From Lactonifactor longoviformis DSM 17459 (GTDB lineage Bacteria > Bacillota > Clostridia > Lachnospirales > Lachnospiraceae), in assembly GCF_900129135.1 (NCBI RefSeq), contig NZ_FQVI01000028.1, positions 1 to 57,778 of the forward strand: a DNA stretch of 57,778 nucleotides, read 5' to 3'. Of this stretch, positions 9,472 to 16,346 are shown in pieces. Below the pieces are notes generated by a model. It was not told the DNA's origin. It made no database searches and saw nothing but the letters and a program-made list of their open reading frames with translations. How positions within the stretch are numbered: the stretch's first letter is position 1; each line of letters opens with the position of its first letter. The position numbers and the translations under genes are program-made.

Positions 9472-9647
9472 AACGTTATCCTCTCTTTCTGTCTTTGTAA
9501 GGGAACCCTGTCAGCTAAAAATCATTTGGCCCAGACACGGCTCCCGTGTGCCTGCGGCACTTTATCCCAGGCACACTTTCGCACCCGGTTCTGTATTGCC
9601 CTATCCCCTGCGCTGTGCCCGCAGGCTTAAGGCCAATGCATACAATA

Positions 9648-10283
9648 TTAAGTTTCTATATCCGGCTTCTCTTTCTCTGTCTCTTTCCCGGCCCTGAGTG
9701 CGTTCAGCTCCGCCTCCAGTTCCTTGGTACGGGCATTCTCAGCCTTATCCAGCCGCCGCCGGTGCCAGATATCCCAGAGGAAGAAAAGCAGCAGCGGGCA
9801 GACAATAAAAAGAATCATGCCAGTGGTTGACTGCATAAACAGGATAAAATTACCCAATCCCCCGATACGTCCGCCTTTCCAGATCCCCTGGACCTGATCG
9901 GCAGTGACAGGCAGCTGATCCTCCGCATTATTGGCATCGCCCCGGGTTATAAACTGAAGTCTTCCGTCTTCTCCGGTGGTTATATCAGCAATCCGGTGGG
10001 TAATCGCCTTTCCCGAGGAAAGATAACAAATCACGTCATCCTTCTGCAATTTATTCGGGTCTGTTTCCCGTATAAATATCAAATCTCCTGCCTGTATGGT
10101 GGGTTCCATGGATCCGGACAGTACCACGGCGGGCTTAACGCCAAATACACCAGGTATTTCTTCCGGATTGGTATAACTGCTGACAATTAAAATTAGATTA
10201 ATGATAATAACAGGTATAAAAATAATACACATTATAATACCGACCACACTGGACAGTGACGGATTTTTCCTTTTGTTTTTCAA
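9648..10283 (-). CDS. sipW: Signal peptidase I of the SipW (S26B, ER-type) class
   Basis: This 211-residue membrane protease removes signal peptides from the TasA-like proteins encoded downstream. An N-terminal membrane segment (residues 12-36) precedes the nucleophile motif VVLSGSMEPTI (Ser58). The general base is His96 in KAITHRIAD instead of the lysine of classical bacterial enzymes, and an acidic residue sits in FITRGDANNAED. A second membrane segment (about residues 145-170) and a charged coiled tail follow. The likely start is TTG with GAGGG about 7 bp upstream. It is 104 bp downstream of the HU-like gene and probably on the same transcript, although a weak internal promoter cannot be excluded. 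Confidence 0.9.
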   Translation of the reverse strand: MKNKRKNPSLSSVVGIIMCIIFIPVIIINLILIVSSYTNPEEIPGVFGVKPAVVLSGSMEPTIQAGDLIFIRETDPNKLQKDDVICYLSSGKAITHRIADITTGEDGRLQFITRGDANNAEDQLPVTADQVQGIWKGGRIGGLGNFILFMQSTTGMILFIVCPLLLFFLWDIWHRRRLDKAENARTKELEAELNALRAGKETEKEKPDIET

Positions 10284-10387
10284 AGATATCCCTCTTTTCC
10301 ATATTTTTTAAGCAAAACAGCAAAATTCCCGTTATCCCTACAAGCAGTCTCCGCTTCTATGTCAAGAGGAGACGTCGGAACGGCCGT

Positions 10388-10720
10388 CTATACCGATTTT
10401 TTACCTTTGGTTGAGTATCCGCTGTCTCCGGCCATACGTTGTAAAGCCCCCAGACAGAGCGAACTCTCCAGTCTTTTTCCTGGTTTGAACTGCACAAAGC
10501 AATGCATCTTTTTAGGATTCCGGGGTGAATTGGGGTTTCTCGCCGGATTGTCATTCACTTTTGGAATGAAACGGCCTAATTCCGGCAGACATTCCATAGT
10601 CTCCCCCTGTCCCAGAACCTCAGTAAAAACTTCCACAAATGCCGTGTAAAACTGCTCTGTCTCGGCCAGGCTGTACCCTGAGCGCTCAGCAACTCTAAGT
10701 AGTATACTTTCTTTTTTCAT
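10388..10720 (-). CDS. HU/IHF-family DNA-binding protein
   Basis: The 110-residue product begins MKKESILLRVAERSGYSLAE, followed by FVEVFTEVLGQGETMECLPELGRF, matching the helical dimerisation core of HU. The arm segment is proline-rich (VNDNPARNPNSPRNP) and differs from the usual RTGRNPxTG arm, so this is a divergent member. The ATG at 10720 is chosen because AAGGAAG lies 8 bp upstream; a longer frame would extend into the leader hairpins. HU dimers bend DNA and act as architectural factors. It is the first gene behind the GEMM-type leader and heads the SipW operon, which suggests that it helps control surface-protein expression. Confidence 0.82.
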   Translation of the reverse strand: MKKESILLRVAERSGYSLAETEQFYTAFVEVFTEVLGQGETMECLPELGRFIPKVNDNPARNPNSPRNPKKMHCFVQFKPGKRLESSLCLGALQRMAGDSGYSTKGKKSV

Positions 10721-10781
10721 ATGGATAGCTTCCTTTCCTGTTTTCGTAAAGGGGATAACATCAGGTAAACCGAAAATCGAT

Positions 10782-10814
10782 AAAAAAAAGAGCCTGCTCT
10801 GCAAAGCTGCTCTT
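10782..10814 (-). terminator. Intrinsic terminator of the riboswitch leader
   Basis: On the minus strand AAGAGC pairs with GCTCTT around an inner stem GCTTT/AGAGC, and eight Ts follow directly (A-run at 10782-10789 on the plus strand). It lies between the GEMM-type aptamer and the HU-like gene, where an expression-platform terminator would be. Its first base touches the 3' strand of aptamer helix P1. Confidence 0.85.
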
Positions 10815-10912
10815 ACGTATTCAAACAACTGGCTGGCTTTCTTTCACTTACGGAAAAGAGAAACCCCTATAGCTTTGCGACACTGCCTTTCGACAGCTGT
10901 GCCAAATATGTA
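10814..10912 (-). ncRNA. c-di-GMP-I (GEMM-I) type riboswitch aptamer
   Basis: The minus strand reads GGCACAGCTGTCGAAAGG, then CAGTGTCGCAAAGCTATAGG, a variable arm, and AAAGCCAGCCAGTTG. The GAAA tetraloop in the P1b hairpin, the CGCAAAGCTATAGGG block and the closing GCCAGCCAGTTG block follow the c-di-GMP-I consensus in order and spacing. Outer strands TACATATT (10905-10912) and AATACGTA (10814-10821) pair at 7 of 8 positions to make P1. Departures from consensus are GGCACAG for GGCAAAC and TCGC for ACGC. An intrinsic terminator follows at once. Ligand identity and ON/OFF direction are inference; a covariance-model search against RF01051 would decide family membership. Confidence 0.72.
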
Positions 10913-10933
10913 CTTGTAATTTATGGTACACTT

Positions 10934-10942
10934 TTTATATCA
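10934..10942 (-). promoter_or_regulatory. Likely extended -10 promoter of the riboswitch/HU/SipW operon
   Basis: The minus strand has TGATATAAA, a TG-N-TATAAA extended -10 element, that would start transcription near 10927, about 15 bases before aptamer helix P1. The -35 region is weak and is overlapped by the inverted repeat at 10949-10965. A TTGACA on this strand at 10949-10954 is not correctly spaced from a good -10. Confidence 0.5.
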
Positions 10943-10948
10943 ATATAA

Positions 10949-10965
10949 TGTCAAGAAGATTGACA
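10949..10965. promoter_or_regulatory. Inverted repeat TGTCAA-N5-TTGACA (copy 1)
   Basis: TGTCAA GAAGA TTGACA is a perfect 6-bp inverted repeat. It overlaps the -35 region of the minus-strand operon promoter and touches a plus-strand TATAAT (10944-10949). Two related repeats lie at 11019 and 11158. It is a candidate operator for the HTH protein encoded at 11230. Confidence 0.5.
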
Positions 10966-10972
10966 CATTTTG

Positions 10973-11003
10973 ACCGTCCTTGTGGGCGGTTTTTTGCTTT
11001 TTT
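10973..11003 (+). terminator. Intrinsic terminator in the leader ahead of the HTH regulator
   Basis: ACCGTCC pairs with GGGCGGT around a TTGT loop and is followed by TTTTTTGCTTTTTT on the plus strand. It would stop plus-strand transcripts starting at the TATAAT of 10944-10949 or reading through antisense to the riboswitch, before they reach the regulator gene. Confidence 0.75.
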
Positions 11004-11018
11004 CAAGTATACTTCTTA

Positions 11019-11035
11019 TGTCACTAAAGGTGTAC
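11019..11035. promoter_or_regulatory. Inverted repeat TGTCAC-N5-GTGTAC (copy 2, imperfect)
   Basis: TGTCAC TAAAG GTGTAC resembles the copies at 10949 and 11158, with changes in the right half. The flanks are also alike (TTATGTCAC in both this copy and the third). Confidence 0.4.
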
Positions 11036-11157
11036 CTTTTGTTTCAAAGATAAGATACAGAATAGCCCAAACGACACGCTCTGTATCTGTGACTTTAGAA
11101 TACTTCTTTTCTCTGAAAAGAACAAGTCTTGCTCATGTTTTGGCAATGCCATTTTTA

Positions 11158-11174
11158 TGTCACCAACCGTGACA
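11158..11174. promoter_or_regulatory. Inverted repeat TGTCAC-N5-GTGACA (copy 3)
   Basis: TGTCAC CAACC GTGACA is perfect and ends 7 bp upstream of the -35 box of the HTH regulator gene, a position suited to autoregulation. Confidence 0.5.
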
Positions 11175-11181
11175 GTTTATA

Positions 11182-11210
11182 TTGCAAACATCCGTATCTT
11201 TTTGTATACT
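11182..11210 (+). promoter_or_regulatory. Promoter of the HTH regulator gene
   Basis: TTGCAA (11182-11187) and TATACT (11205-11210) are separated by 17 bp. The start point would fall near 11217, leaving a very short leader before the ATG at 11230. Confidence 0.75.
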
Positions 11211-11229
11211 GATGAAAAGGAGAGATTCT

Positions 11230-12729
11230 ATGCAGTTTTACGAAAAACTAATTTTTTTATTAAATCTAACGCAGGTTACAAACCGCACACTTGCCAGAGA
11301 GCTCAAAGTGGATCCCTCTCTCATCAGCAGACTCCGTACAGGCGCCAGGGGAGTTCCCAAAAACAAAGAGCATATAAAGGCTATGTCCTCTTTTTTTGCA
11401 AAGCGCTGTACTACGCAGTATCAAAAGCAGGCTCTCTCGGGGATGCTGGGAATCAAACAGGCTCTGACAATGAAAAAAGAATTGCTCACAGAGGTTCTTT
11501 ACTATTGGTTATGCGGTGAAACAGATGAGGTAGGACGTTTTATAAGAACCTTTGAAACTCTGTCCATTGAGGATGGAGAAGCAGCCCCCATGCCAGAGAC
11601 TGCTACCGCGAGGGCGGAAAGCAGGGCCTTTTATGGAAATGACGGAAAACGTGCCGCTGCACGTGCCGTATATCAGCATCTGCTCACTCTGAAAAAGCCT
11701 TATACCATTTACCTCTTTTCAGATGAAGATGACAGCTGGATTTCTGAAGATTTTGAATTTTCCGGCAGCCTGCAGAAATGGGGCCTTACGCTCTGTCACC
11801 GGGGATTCCGGTTTTGTCAGATAGCACCGCCCGCCTCTCAGGTTAATATGGCCTTTGATTCTCTTATTCGATGGCTGCCCATTTACCTGACAAGAAAAGT
11901 AACTACCTATGTTTATCCAAGGCTCCGAGACAACGTCCACCGCTGCACGCTCCTCGTAGTGCCGGGGGAAATTGCCATGACCTCTGCATCCATAGCCCAT
12001 CAGCAGTCGGGCGGCGCAACTCTAATTACCACGGACAAAAGACTGACGCATACACACGCATCCCGATTTCAGGATTACCTGTCTCTCTGCCGTCCTATGC
12101 AGAACATATATACCACCTCTGAGAAGCTGATGCAGTGCTTTTCCCGCTTCTTGTCCCTTGGCGCCGCTCGTATTCAAAAGGTGAGTTCTCTGTCGGCAGA
12201 GACAGCACCGCCGGAATTAATGGCTTACTGCATTGACCATATCGAGCAGCCGAATCTGAAAAAATTAGGCTCTATGTATCTTCAGGAGTTCCATCTGATC
12301 GAGGAGAATTGGAAGAAGCATGATTTTATTGATATCGCCTGTCTTGCCAGCGCAGAAGATGTCCGAAATGGGAAGGTTCCCATTATCCTGTCCTATGGGG
12401 AAGGCCCTCCTCTTTACTACACACCGGAAATTTATGTCATGCATCTCAGGAACATTCTCCGCATTTTAGAGAATTTTGAGAATTACCACTTTATACCCAT
12501 AGATCCAAGAGTTGAAAAAGAGGGCACTCTTATGGTAAAAGATGGACAGCTGGCCCTCCTGGTCCGAACCTCACAGCCTTTGACCGTTTTTGAAATCTCA
12601 CAGCCGGAGATCGTACAGCTCTGTCAGGAGCATTTGCTTAAAATTGCAGATCGCGCCGGCTATACCGGGGTGTTCAGGGCAAAGGTTAAGTCCCAGATCA
12701 AGGAGAGGATCCGGGAACTTCTGGCTTAA
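11230..12729 (+). CDS. Large regulator with N-terminal XRE-like helix-turn-helix (499 aa), family not recognised
   Basis: Residues 1-60 (QFYEKLIFLLNLTQVTNRTL, then ARELKVDPSLISRLRTGARG) form a lambda-repressor/XRE-like helix-turn-helix. The remaining 440 residues match no domain that I recognise; they contain no membrane segment and look like a soluble alpha/beta sensor or scaffold. The ATG at 11230 is preferred over an earlier frame start inside the promoter because AAGGAG lies just upstream. The gene is divergent from the HU/SipW operon, shares its intergenic region and three inverted repeats, and converges on a serine recombinase with overlapping stop codons. It is probably the transcription factor of the surface locus. 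Confidence 0.7.
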   Translation: MQFYEKLIFLLNLTQVTNRTLARELKVDPSLISRLRTGARGVPKNKEHIKAMSSFFAKRCTTQYQKQALSGMLGIKQALTMKKELLTEVLYYWLCGETDEVGRFIRTFETLSIEDGEAAPMPETATARAESRAFYGNDGKRAAARAVYQHLLTLKKPYTIYLFSDEDDSWISEDFEFSGSLQKWGLTLCHRGFRFCQIAPPASQVNMAFDSLIRWLPIYLTRKVTTYVYPRLRDNVHRCTLLVVPGEIAMTSASIAHQQSGGATLITTDKRLTHTHASRFQDYLSLCRPMQNIYTTSEKLMQCFSRFLSLGAARIQKVSSLSAETAPPELMAYCIDHIEQPNLKKLGSMYLQEFHLIEENWKKHDFIDIACLASAEDVRNGKVPIILSYGEGPPLYYTPEIYVMHLRNILRILENFENYHFIPIDPRVEKEGTLMVKDGQLALLVRTSQPLTVFEISQPEIVQLCQEHLLKIADRAGYTGVFRAKVKSQIKERIRELLA

Positions 12730-13319
12730 CGCTGTCTGACCCACCGAAGAAACGTAGTGGATGAGATTCCCAGCTGCCCGGCCGCCTGCCGGGAAGTGAT
12801 TTCCCCTGCCTGATACAACTTTTTCGCAGAGGAAAAGCCGGCCGGTGTTTTCATCGGCGGCCGGCCCATATGCACTCCCCGGGCTTTTGCGGCGGCAATC
12901 CCTTCTGCCTGCCGCTGCCGGATATTTTCTCTTTCTGTCTGAGCCACGTAACTTAAAAGCTGCAGCACAATGTCAGCAATCAGAACTCCCGTCAGATCCC
13001 GCCCCTGTCTGGTATCCAAAAGGGGCATATCCAGCACCACAATGGCAGCATGCTTCACCTTTGTAATGGTGCGCCACTGTTCTAAAATCTCATCATAATT
13101 TCTTCCCAGACGGTCAATGCTCTTTATAACCAGAACATCTCCTGTTTTTATCCTTCTCATTAACCGCTTATAGTTCGGCCGCTCAAAATCCTTCCCCGAC
13201 TGCTTATCCATATAAATAGCAGAATCCGGCACTCCAAATTCTCTCATGGCAATCATCTGACGTTCTTCATTCTGCTCCTTTGTGGATACACGGACATACC
13301 CATAGGTTTTGCTCTGCAT
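12726..13319 (-). CDS. Serine recombinase, resolvase/invertase family (197 aa)
   Basis: The protein begins KTYGYVRVSTKEQNEERQM with catalytic Ser12 and continues with the resolvase signature DVLVIKSIDRLGRNYDEI. The long E helix (AQTERENIRQRQAEGIAAAK) leads to a C-terminal helix-turn-helix ITSRQAAGQLGISSTTFLRW. The length is normal for small resolvases and DNA invertases, which cut and rejoin DNA through a 5' phosphoserine link. It overlaps the stop codon of the convergent HTH gene by 3 bp. It may be an invertase for phase variation at the surface locus, or a remnant of a mobile element; no flanking recombination sites were found by eye. Confidence 0.9.
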   Translation of the reverse strand: MQSKTYGYVRVSTKEQNEERQMIAMREFGVPDSAIYMDKQSGKDFERPNYKRLMRRIKTGDVLVIKSIDRLGRNYDEILEQWRTITKVKHAAIVVLDMPLLDTRQGRDLTGVLIADIVLQLLSYVAQTERENIRQRQAEGIAAAKARGVHMGRPPMKTPAGFSSAKKLYQAGEITSRQAAGQLGISSTTFLRWVRQR

Positions 13320-13344
13320 AACTTATCCTCCTGCAATTAATTAT

Positions 13345-13362
13345 TTTACATTTAATTGTAAA
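13345..13362. promoter_or_regulatory. Palindrome TTTACA-TTTAAT-TGTAAA before the recombinase
   Basis: A perfect 6-bp inverted repeat with a 6-bp AT spacer lies 26 bp upstream of the recombinase ATG. It could be an operator or a recombinase binding site; either use is inference. Confidence 0.35.
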
Positions 13363-13365
13363 GGA

Positions 13366-13413
13366 TAAAACATTCCCCGGCTGATGGTAAATTTTTCCAT
13401 TCAGCCGGGGAAT
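13366..13413 (-). terminator. Terminator of the LacI-associated sugar operon
   Basis: ATTCCCCGGCTGA (13372-13384) pairs perfectly with TCAGCCGGGGAAT (13401-13413), extended inside by ATGG/CCAT. On the minus strand the stem is followed by GTTTTATCC. It lies 18 bp after the stop codon of the last operon gene. Confidence 0.75.
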
Positions 13414-13431
13414 ATAATCTGCGTACCTTTT

Positions 13432-14421
13432 CTATTCCTGCTTCAGCGCCGCGTCAAACGCAATCTCAGAGGGCGAAAAATTCATCTTTTGTATGTATTG
13501 AAATGACTCCCTGGCGCCCTTTTCTCTTTCCATTCCGGAGTCCTCCCATTCTACGGAAAGGGGCCCCTCATATCCCATCTGGTTTAATTCCCGTATAATC
13601 CCGTCAAAGTCCACATTCCCATGTCCGACAGACACAAAGTTCCACCCTCTTCTGGTATCTCCGAATTCAAGGTGGGATCCCAGAATGCCGGCTCTGTCGT
13701 TCCTGTTCATCTTCACATCTTTTATGTGGACATGATAGATTCTCTCTCTGAAGTCTCTGAGGAATGTCAGCTCATTTACTCCCTGCCATACCAGATGGCT
13801 GGGATCATAATTAATCCCCAATGCCGGGCGATACCGGAATCTCTTCAGCAGTTCTTCTGTGGTATAGTAATCAAAGGCAATTTCCGTGGGATGTACTTCT
13901 AAAGCAAACCTAATCCCGTACTCGTCAAACACATCAAAGATAGGATTCCACAGCTCACACAGCTCCTCGTATCCCTGTTCTATCATTTTTCCGGTAGTCT
14001 GGGGATAGGAATACCACCAGGGCCACAGGGGAGATCCTGTAAATCCCGTGATAACCTTTACTCCCATTTTGGATGCCGCAATCACCGTCCGCTTCATTTC
14101 CTCCACTGCCCATTCCCGAATCTTCTCCGGCTGGCCGCGGAGTTCTCCCGGCGCAAAATTATCCAGCCTGGGATCCCATCTGTCCCCCACGCATTGACCT
14201 GTCAAATGCGCAGAGACAGCATAACAGTTCAAGTGATATTTCTCCAGGGTTTCCTTCACCCGGGGAATATAGTCTTCCGTCTCCAGTGCCTCCGTCACAT
14301 TAAAATGTGCATGGGAAGCCAGTTCCAGGCCCTCGTATCCAATGGCAGAGGCCATACGGCACAAGGATTCCAAGTCCATATCTCCAAATTGCCCGGATGC
14401 TAATGTTATTGGTCTTTTCAT
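13432..14421 (-). CDS. Xylose-isomerase-like TIM-barrel sugar isomerase/epimerase (329 aa)
   Basis: The protein belongs to the AP-endonuclease-2/xylose-isomerase-like barrel family. Strand-end motifs include IGYEGLELASHAHF, FALEVHPTEIAF, LGINYDPSHLVWQG and YHVHIKDVKMN, which supply the usual Glu, His, Asp and His metal ligands, and the last is GPLSVEWEDSGME. Such enzymes isomerise or epimerise sugars, keto-inositols or their acids with a divalent metal. It is the last gene of the ABC-transporter operon, 20 bp after the Gfo/Idh/MocA gene, with AGGAGG 11 bp upstream. Its substrate is probably the product of the adjacent dehydrogenases; the exact reaction is unknown. Confidence 0.85.
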   Translation of the reverse strand: MKRPITLASGQFGDMDLESLCRMASAIGYEGLELASHAHFNVTEALETEDYIPRVKETLEKYHLNCYAVSAHLTGQCVGDRWDPRLDNFAPGELRGQPEKIREWAVEEMKRTVIAASKMGVKVITGFTGSPLWPWWYSYPQTTGKMIEQGYEELCELWNPIFDVFDEYGIRFALEVHPTEIAFDYYTTEELLKRFRYRPALGINYDPSHLVWQGVNELTFLRDFRERIYHVHIKDVKMNRNDRAGILGSHLEFGDTRRGWNFVSVGHGNVDFDGIIRELNQMGYEGPLSVEWEDSGMEREKGARESFQYIQKMNFSPSEIAFDAALKQE

Positions 14422-14441
14422 TTTCCCTAATACCTCCTAAA

Positions 14442-15479
14442 CTAATGGGGCGCTGTTTTGACTGCCTTTCCGGTTTCTGCGGATTCTAAGGCTGCAAATA
14501 CTGCCCGCATCGCTGACAGGGCTTCCTCCCCGGATATTTCCGGCTCCCGCCCCTCGGTCAGACAGCTAATCCATGCGTCTATAATTCCGGATTTTGTCTG
14601 CGACGAGTTGGTCTGTATCTGATCTGCCTGGTAATACACCCGGCTTGCATCTTTCTTTTCAATTATGATGGAGTATTTCGGATCTTCATATATGTGCATG
14701 ACACCCTCTGTCCCGTAAAGAACTGTCCAATTCTCTTCCTCCCCATAATTTGTCCAGCTGGCAGTCATGGTTCCCACGATTCCATTGTCCATTTTATAGA
14801 TACAGACGGAGTTATCATCCACCCCGATTTTCTTCCCGGATGCGTCTTTTTTATCCAAGGTTGCCGTTACGGCCATAACTTCCTCTACCCTGTGTCCGGT
14901 CAAATACTGGATCAAATCGGTTTTATGAATCCCCAAATCGGCCATCGCCCCGAAGGCAGCCATCTTTTTGTCAAAAAACCATATACTTTTGCTGTCGATG
15001 GCCCAAGTCTCAGGTCCGCTGTGGCCGAAGGCAGTGCGGAAGGTTAGTATACTGCCGATTTCTCCCTTTACAAGAAGCTCCTTTGCCTTAGCATGCGCTT
15101 TTGTCAGCCGCTGATTGTGTCCTACCATAAGATATTTTCCGGTTTCCTTTGCCGTCTCTACCATACGCTCGCACTCTTCTAAGGTAATTGCCATAGGCTT
15201 TTCGCAGAGTACATGCTTGCCTGCCTTCAGCGCTGCCACCGTAATCTCACAGTGAGCCGCATTTGCAGCGCATACACTCACCGCATCTATATCAGGGTCC
15301 GCCAGAAGCTCGCTATATGAGTCATAAGCCCTGGCCCCATATCTGGCAGCCACTTCCTCCGCTCTTTCCCGGCATAAGTCAAAGACTGCTGCAATCTGGG
15401 CATCTTTATTCTCAGCATATTCAGGAAGATGACGCACCTGCGCAATCTTACCGCATCCAATCACTCCAACCTTAATCAT
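14442..15479 (-). CDS. Gfo/Idh/MocA-family NAD(P)-dependent oxidoreductase (345 aa)
   Basis: An N-terminal Rossmann fold starts MIKVGVIGCGKIAQVRHLPE, followed by the family's EKP motif in HVLCEKPMAITLEECERM and the substrate-side helix GKYLMVGHNQRLTKAHA. The C-terminal alpha/beta domain is complete. Enzymes of this family oxidise or reduce a hydroxyl of sugars and inositols. The ATG at 15479 is chosen because GGGAGGGG lies just upstream and it follows the preceding stop by 13 bp; an earlier in-frame ATG would overlap the previous gene. The pairing with two sugar-isomerase barrels suggests oxidation-isomerisation steps on an imported sugar. Confidence 0.88.
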   Translation of the reverse strand: MIKVGVIGCGKIAQVRHLPEYAENKDAQIAAVFDLCRERAEEVAARYGARAYDSYSELLADPDIDAVSVCAANAAHCEITVAALKAGKHVLCEKPMAITLEECERMVETAKETGKYLMVGHNQRLTKAHAKAKELLVKGEIGSILTFRTAFGHSGPETWAIDSKSIWFFDKKMAAFGAMADLGIHKTDLIQYLTGHRVEEVMAVTATLDKKDASGKKIGVDDNSVCIYKMDNGIVGTMTASWTNYGEEENWTVLYGTEGVMHIYEDPKYSIIIEKKDASRVYYQADQIQTNSSQTKSGIIDAWISCLTEGREPEISGEEALSAMRAVFAALESAETGKAVKTAPH

Positions 15480-15492
15480 AATTCCCCTCCCG

Positions 15493-16329
15493 CTACAGCG
15501 CTTCTTCAATTTTTTTCAAATATTCCAGAGACTGCCGGGCCACCACATCGGGGTGACAATCCCTGGTGGGAAATCCATTTTCCATAGTCACATAACCGTC
15601 ATAGTGAATTTCCTTTAAAGCGCGCATAATATCTACAAAATCACATCCCCCGGTACCCGGTGCTTTTCTGTCATAATCCGCCATATGGATATGTTTCAGG
15701 TTTTCTCCCATCAGATACACATAATCGGAAGGCACTTCATTTCTATACAGTGCGTGGGTAGTATCAAACATCAGCTTTACGTTCTCTTTCCCTACATCCT
15801 CCATCATGTTTATGGCGTCCTCGCAGGACTCTACCAGATTGCTGTCAGCCGCCGTGGGTTCCAGCATCAGGACAACACCGCTCTTAGCTGCATAGTCCGC
15901 CACATTTGAGATTCCTTCCACAGCCCATTTCCAGGCATCCCTGGACTTTGTGCCATAGATATACCATCCGCAGACACATAAAAGTCTTTTGCAGTCACCG
16001 ATCTCCAGGCCCAGGTCAATACAGTCCTTCCAGTACTGTACGGTCCACGCCCTCTCCTGTTCGCAGGCAGAGGCAATATTTCCCCCGGGACCGCCACCCG
16101 GCGCAGGGAGTACCGAGGCCACCGCGATCTGGTTATCCTCAAGATTTCTGCGCATGTCTCTTCTTCTTTCCTTATCCGTATAGTAAGGCCAGGCCTGCGG
16201 CTGTGCACATCCGATCTCCACGCCGTCATACCCAATCCTCGCCAGCCTTTCTATGGTCTCCTCAAAAGAATAGGAAGGCACCCAGCAGGGAAAATGACTG
16301 TAAGCCCATGTGTTAAATGCATATTTCAT
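15493..16329 (-). CDS. Xylose-isomerase-like TIM-barrel sugar isomerase/epimerase (278 aa)
   Basis: A second member of the same barrel superfamily as the gene at 13432, but only distantly related to it. Motifs are IGYDGVEIGCAQPQAWP, VVLMLEPTAADSNLVE, VKLMFDTTHALYRNE, LKHIHMADYDRKAPGTG and YDGYVTMENGFPTRD, giving the Glu-Asp-His-Glu metal site typical of tagatose/psicose 3-epimerase-like and hydroxypyruvate-isomerase-like enzymes. An AGGAG site precedes the ATG. It follows the permease gene by 17 bp in the operon. Epimerisation of a ketose is the most likely reaction, without proof from sequence alone. Confidence 0.85.
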   Translation of the reverse strand: MKYAFNTWAYSHFPCWVPSYSFEETIERLARIGYDGVEIGCAQPQAWPYYTDKERRRDMRRNLEDNQIAVASVLPAPGGGPGGNIASACEQERAWTVQYWKDCIDLGLEIGDCKRLLCVCGWYIYGTKSRDAWKWAVEGISNVADYAAKSGVVLMLEPTAADSNLVESCEDAINMMEDVGKENVKLMFDTTHALYRNEVPSDYVYLMGENLKHIHMADYDRKAPGTGGCDFVDIMRALKEIHYDGYVTMENGFPTRDCHPDVVARQSLEYLKKIEEAL

Positions 16330-16346
16330 ATTGATTAAACTCCTTT

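Noticed and set aside
10949-10954. TTGACA on the minus strand as the -35 box of the riboswitch promoter
   Set aside because: At 16-18 bp spacing there is no acceptable -10 hexamer; the extended -10 at 10934-10942 is a better candidate.
10284-13431. Invertible promoter flanked by recombinase sites
   Set aside because: Apart from short palindromes, no pair of matching inverted repeats flanking a promoter could be found by eye.
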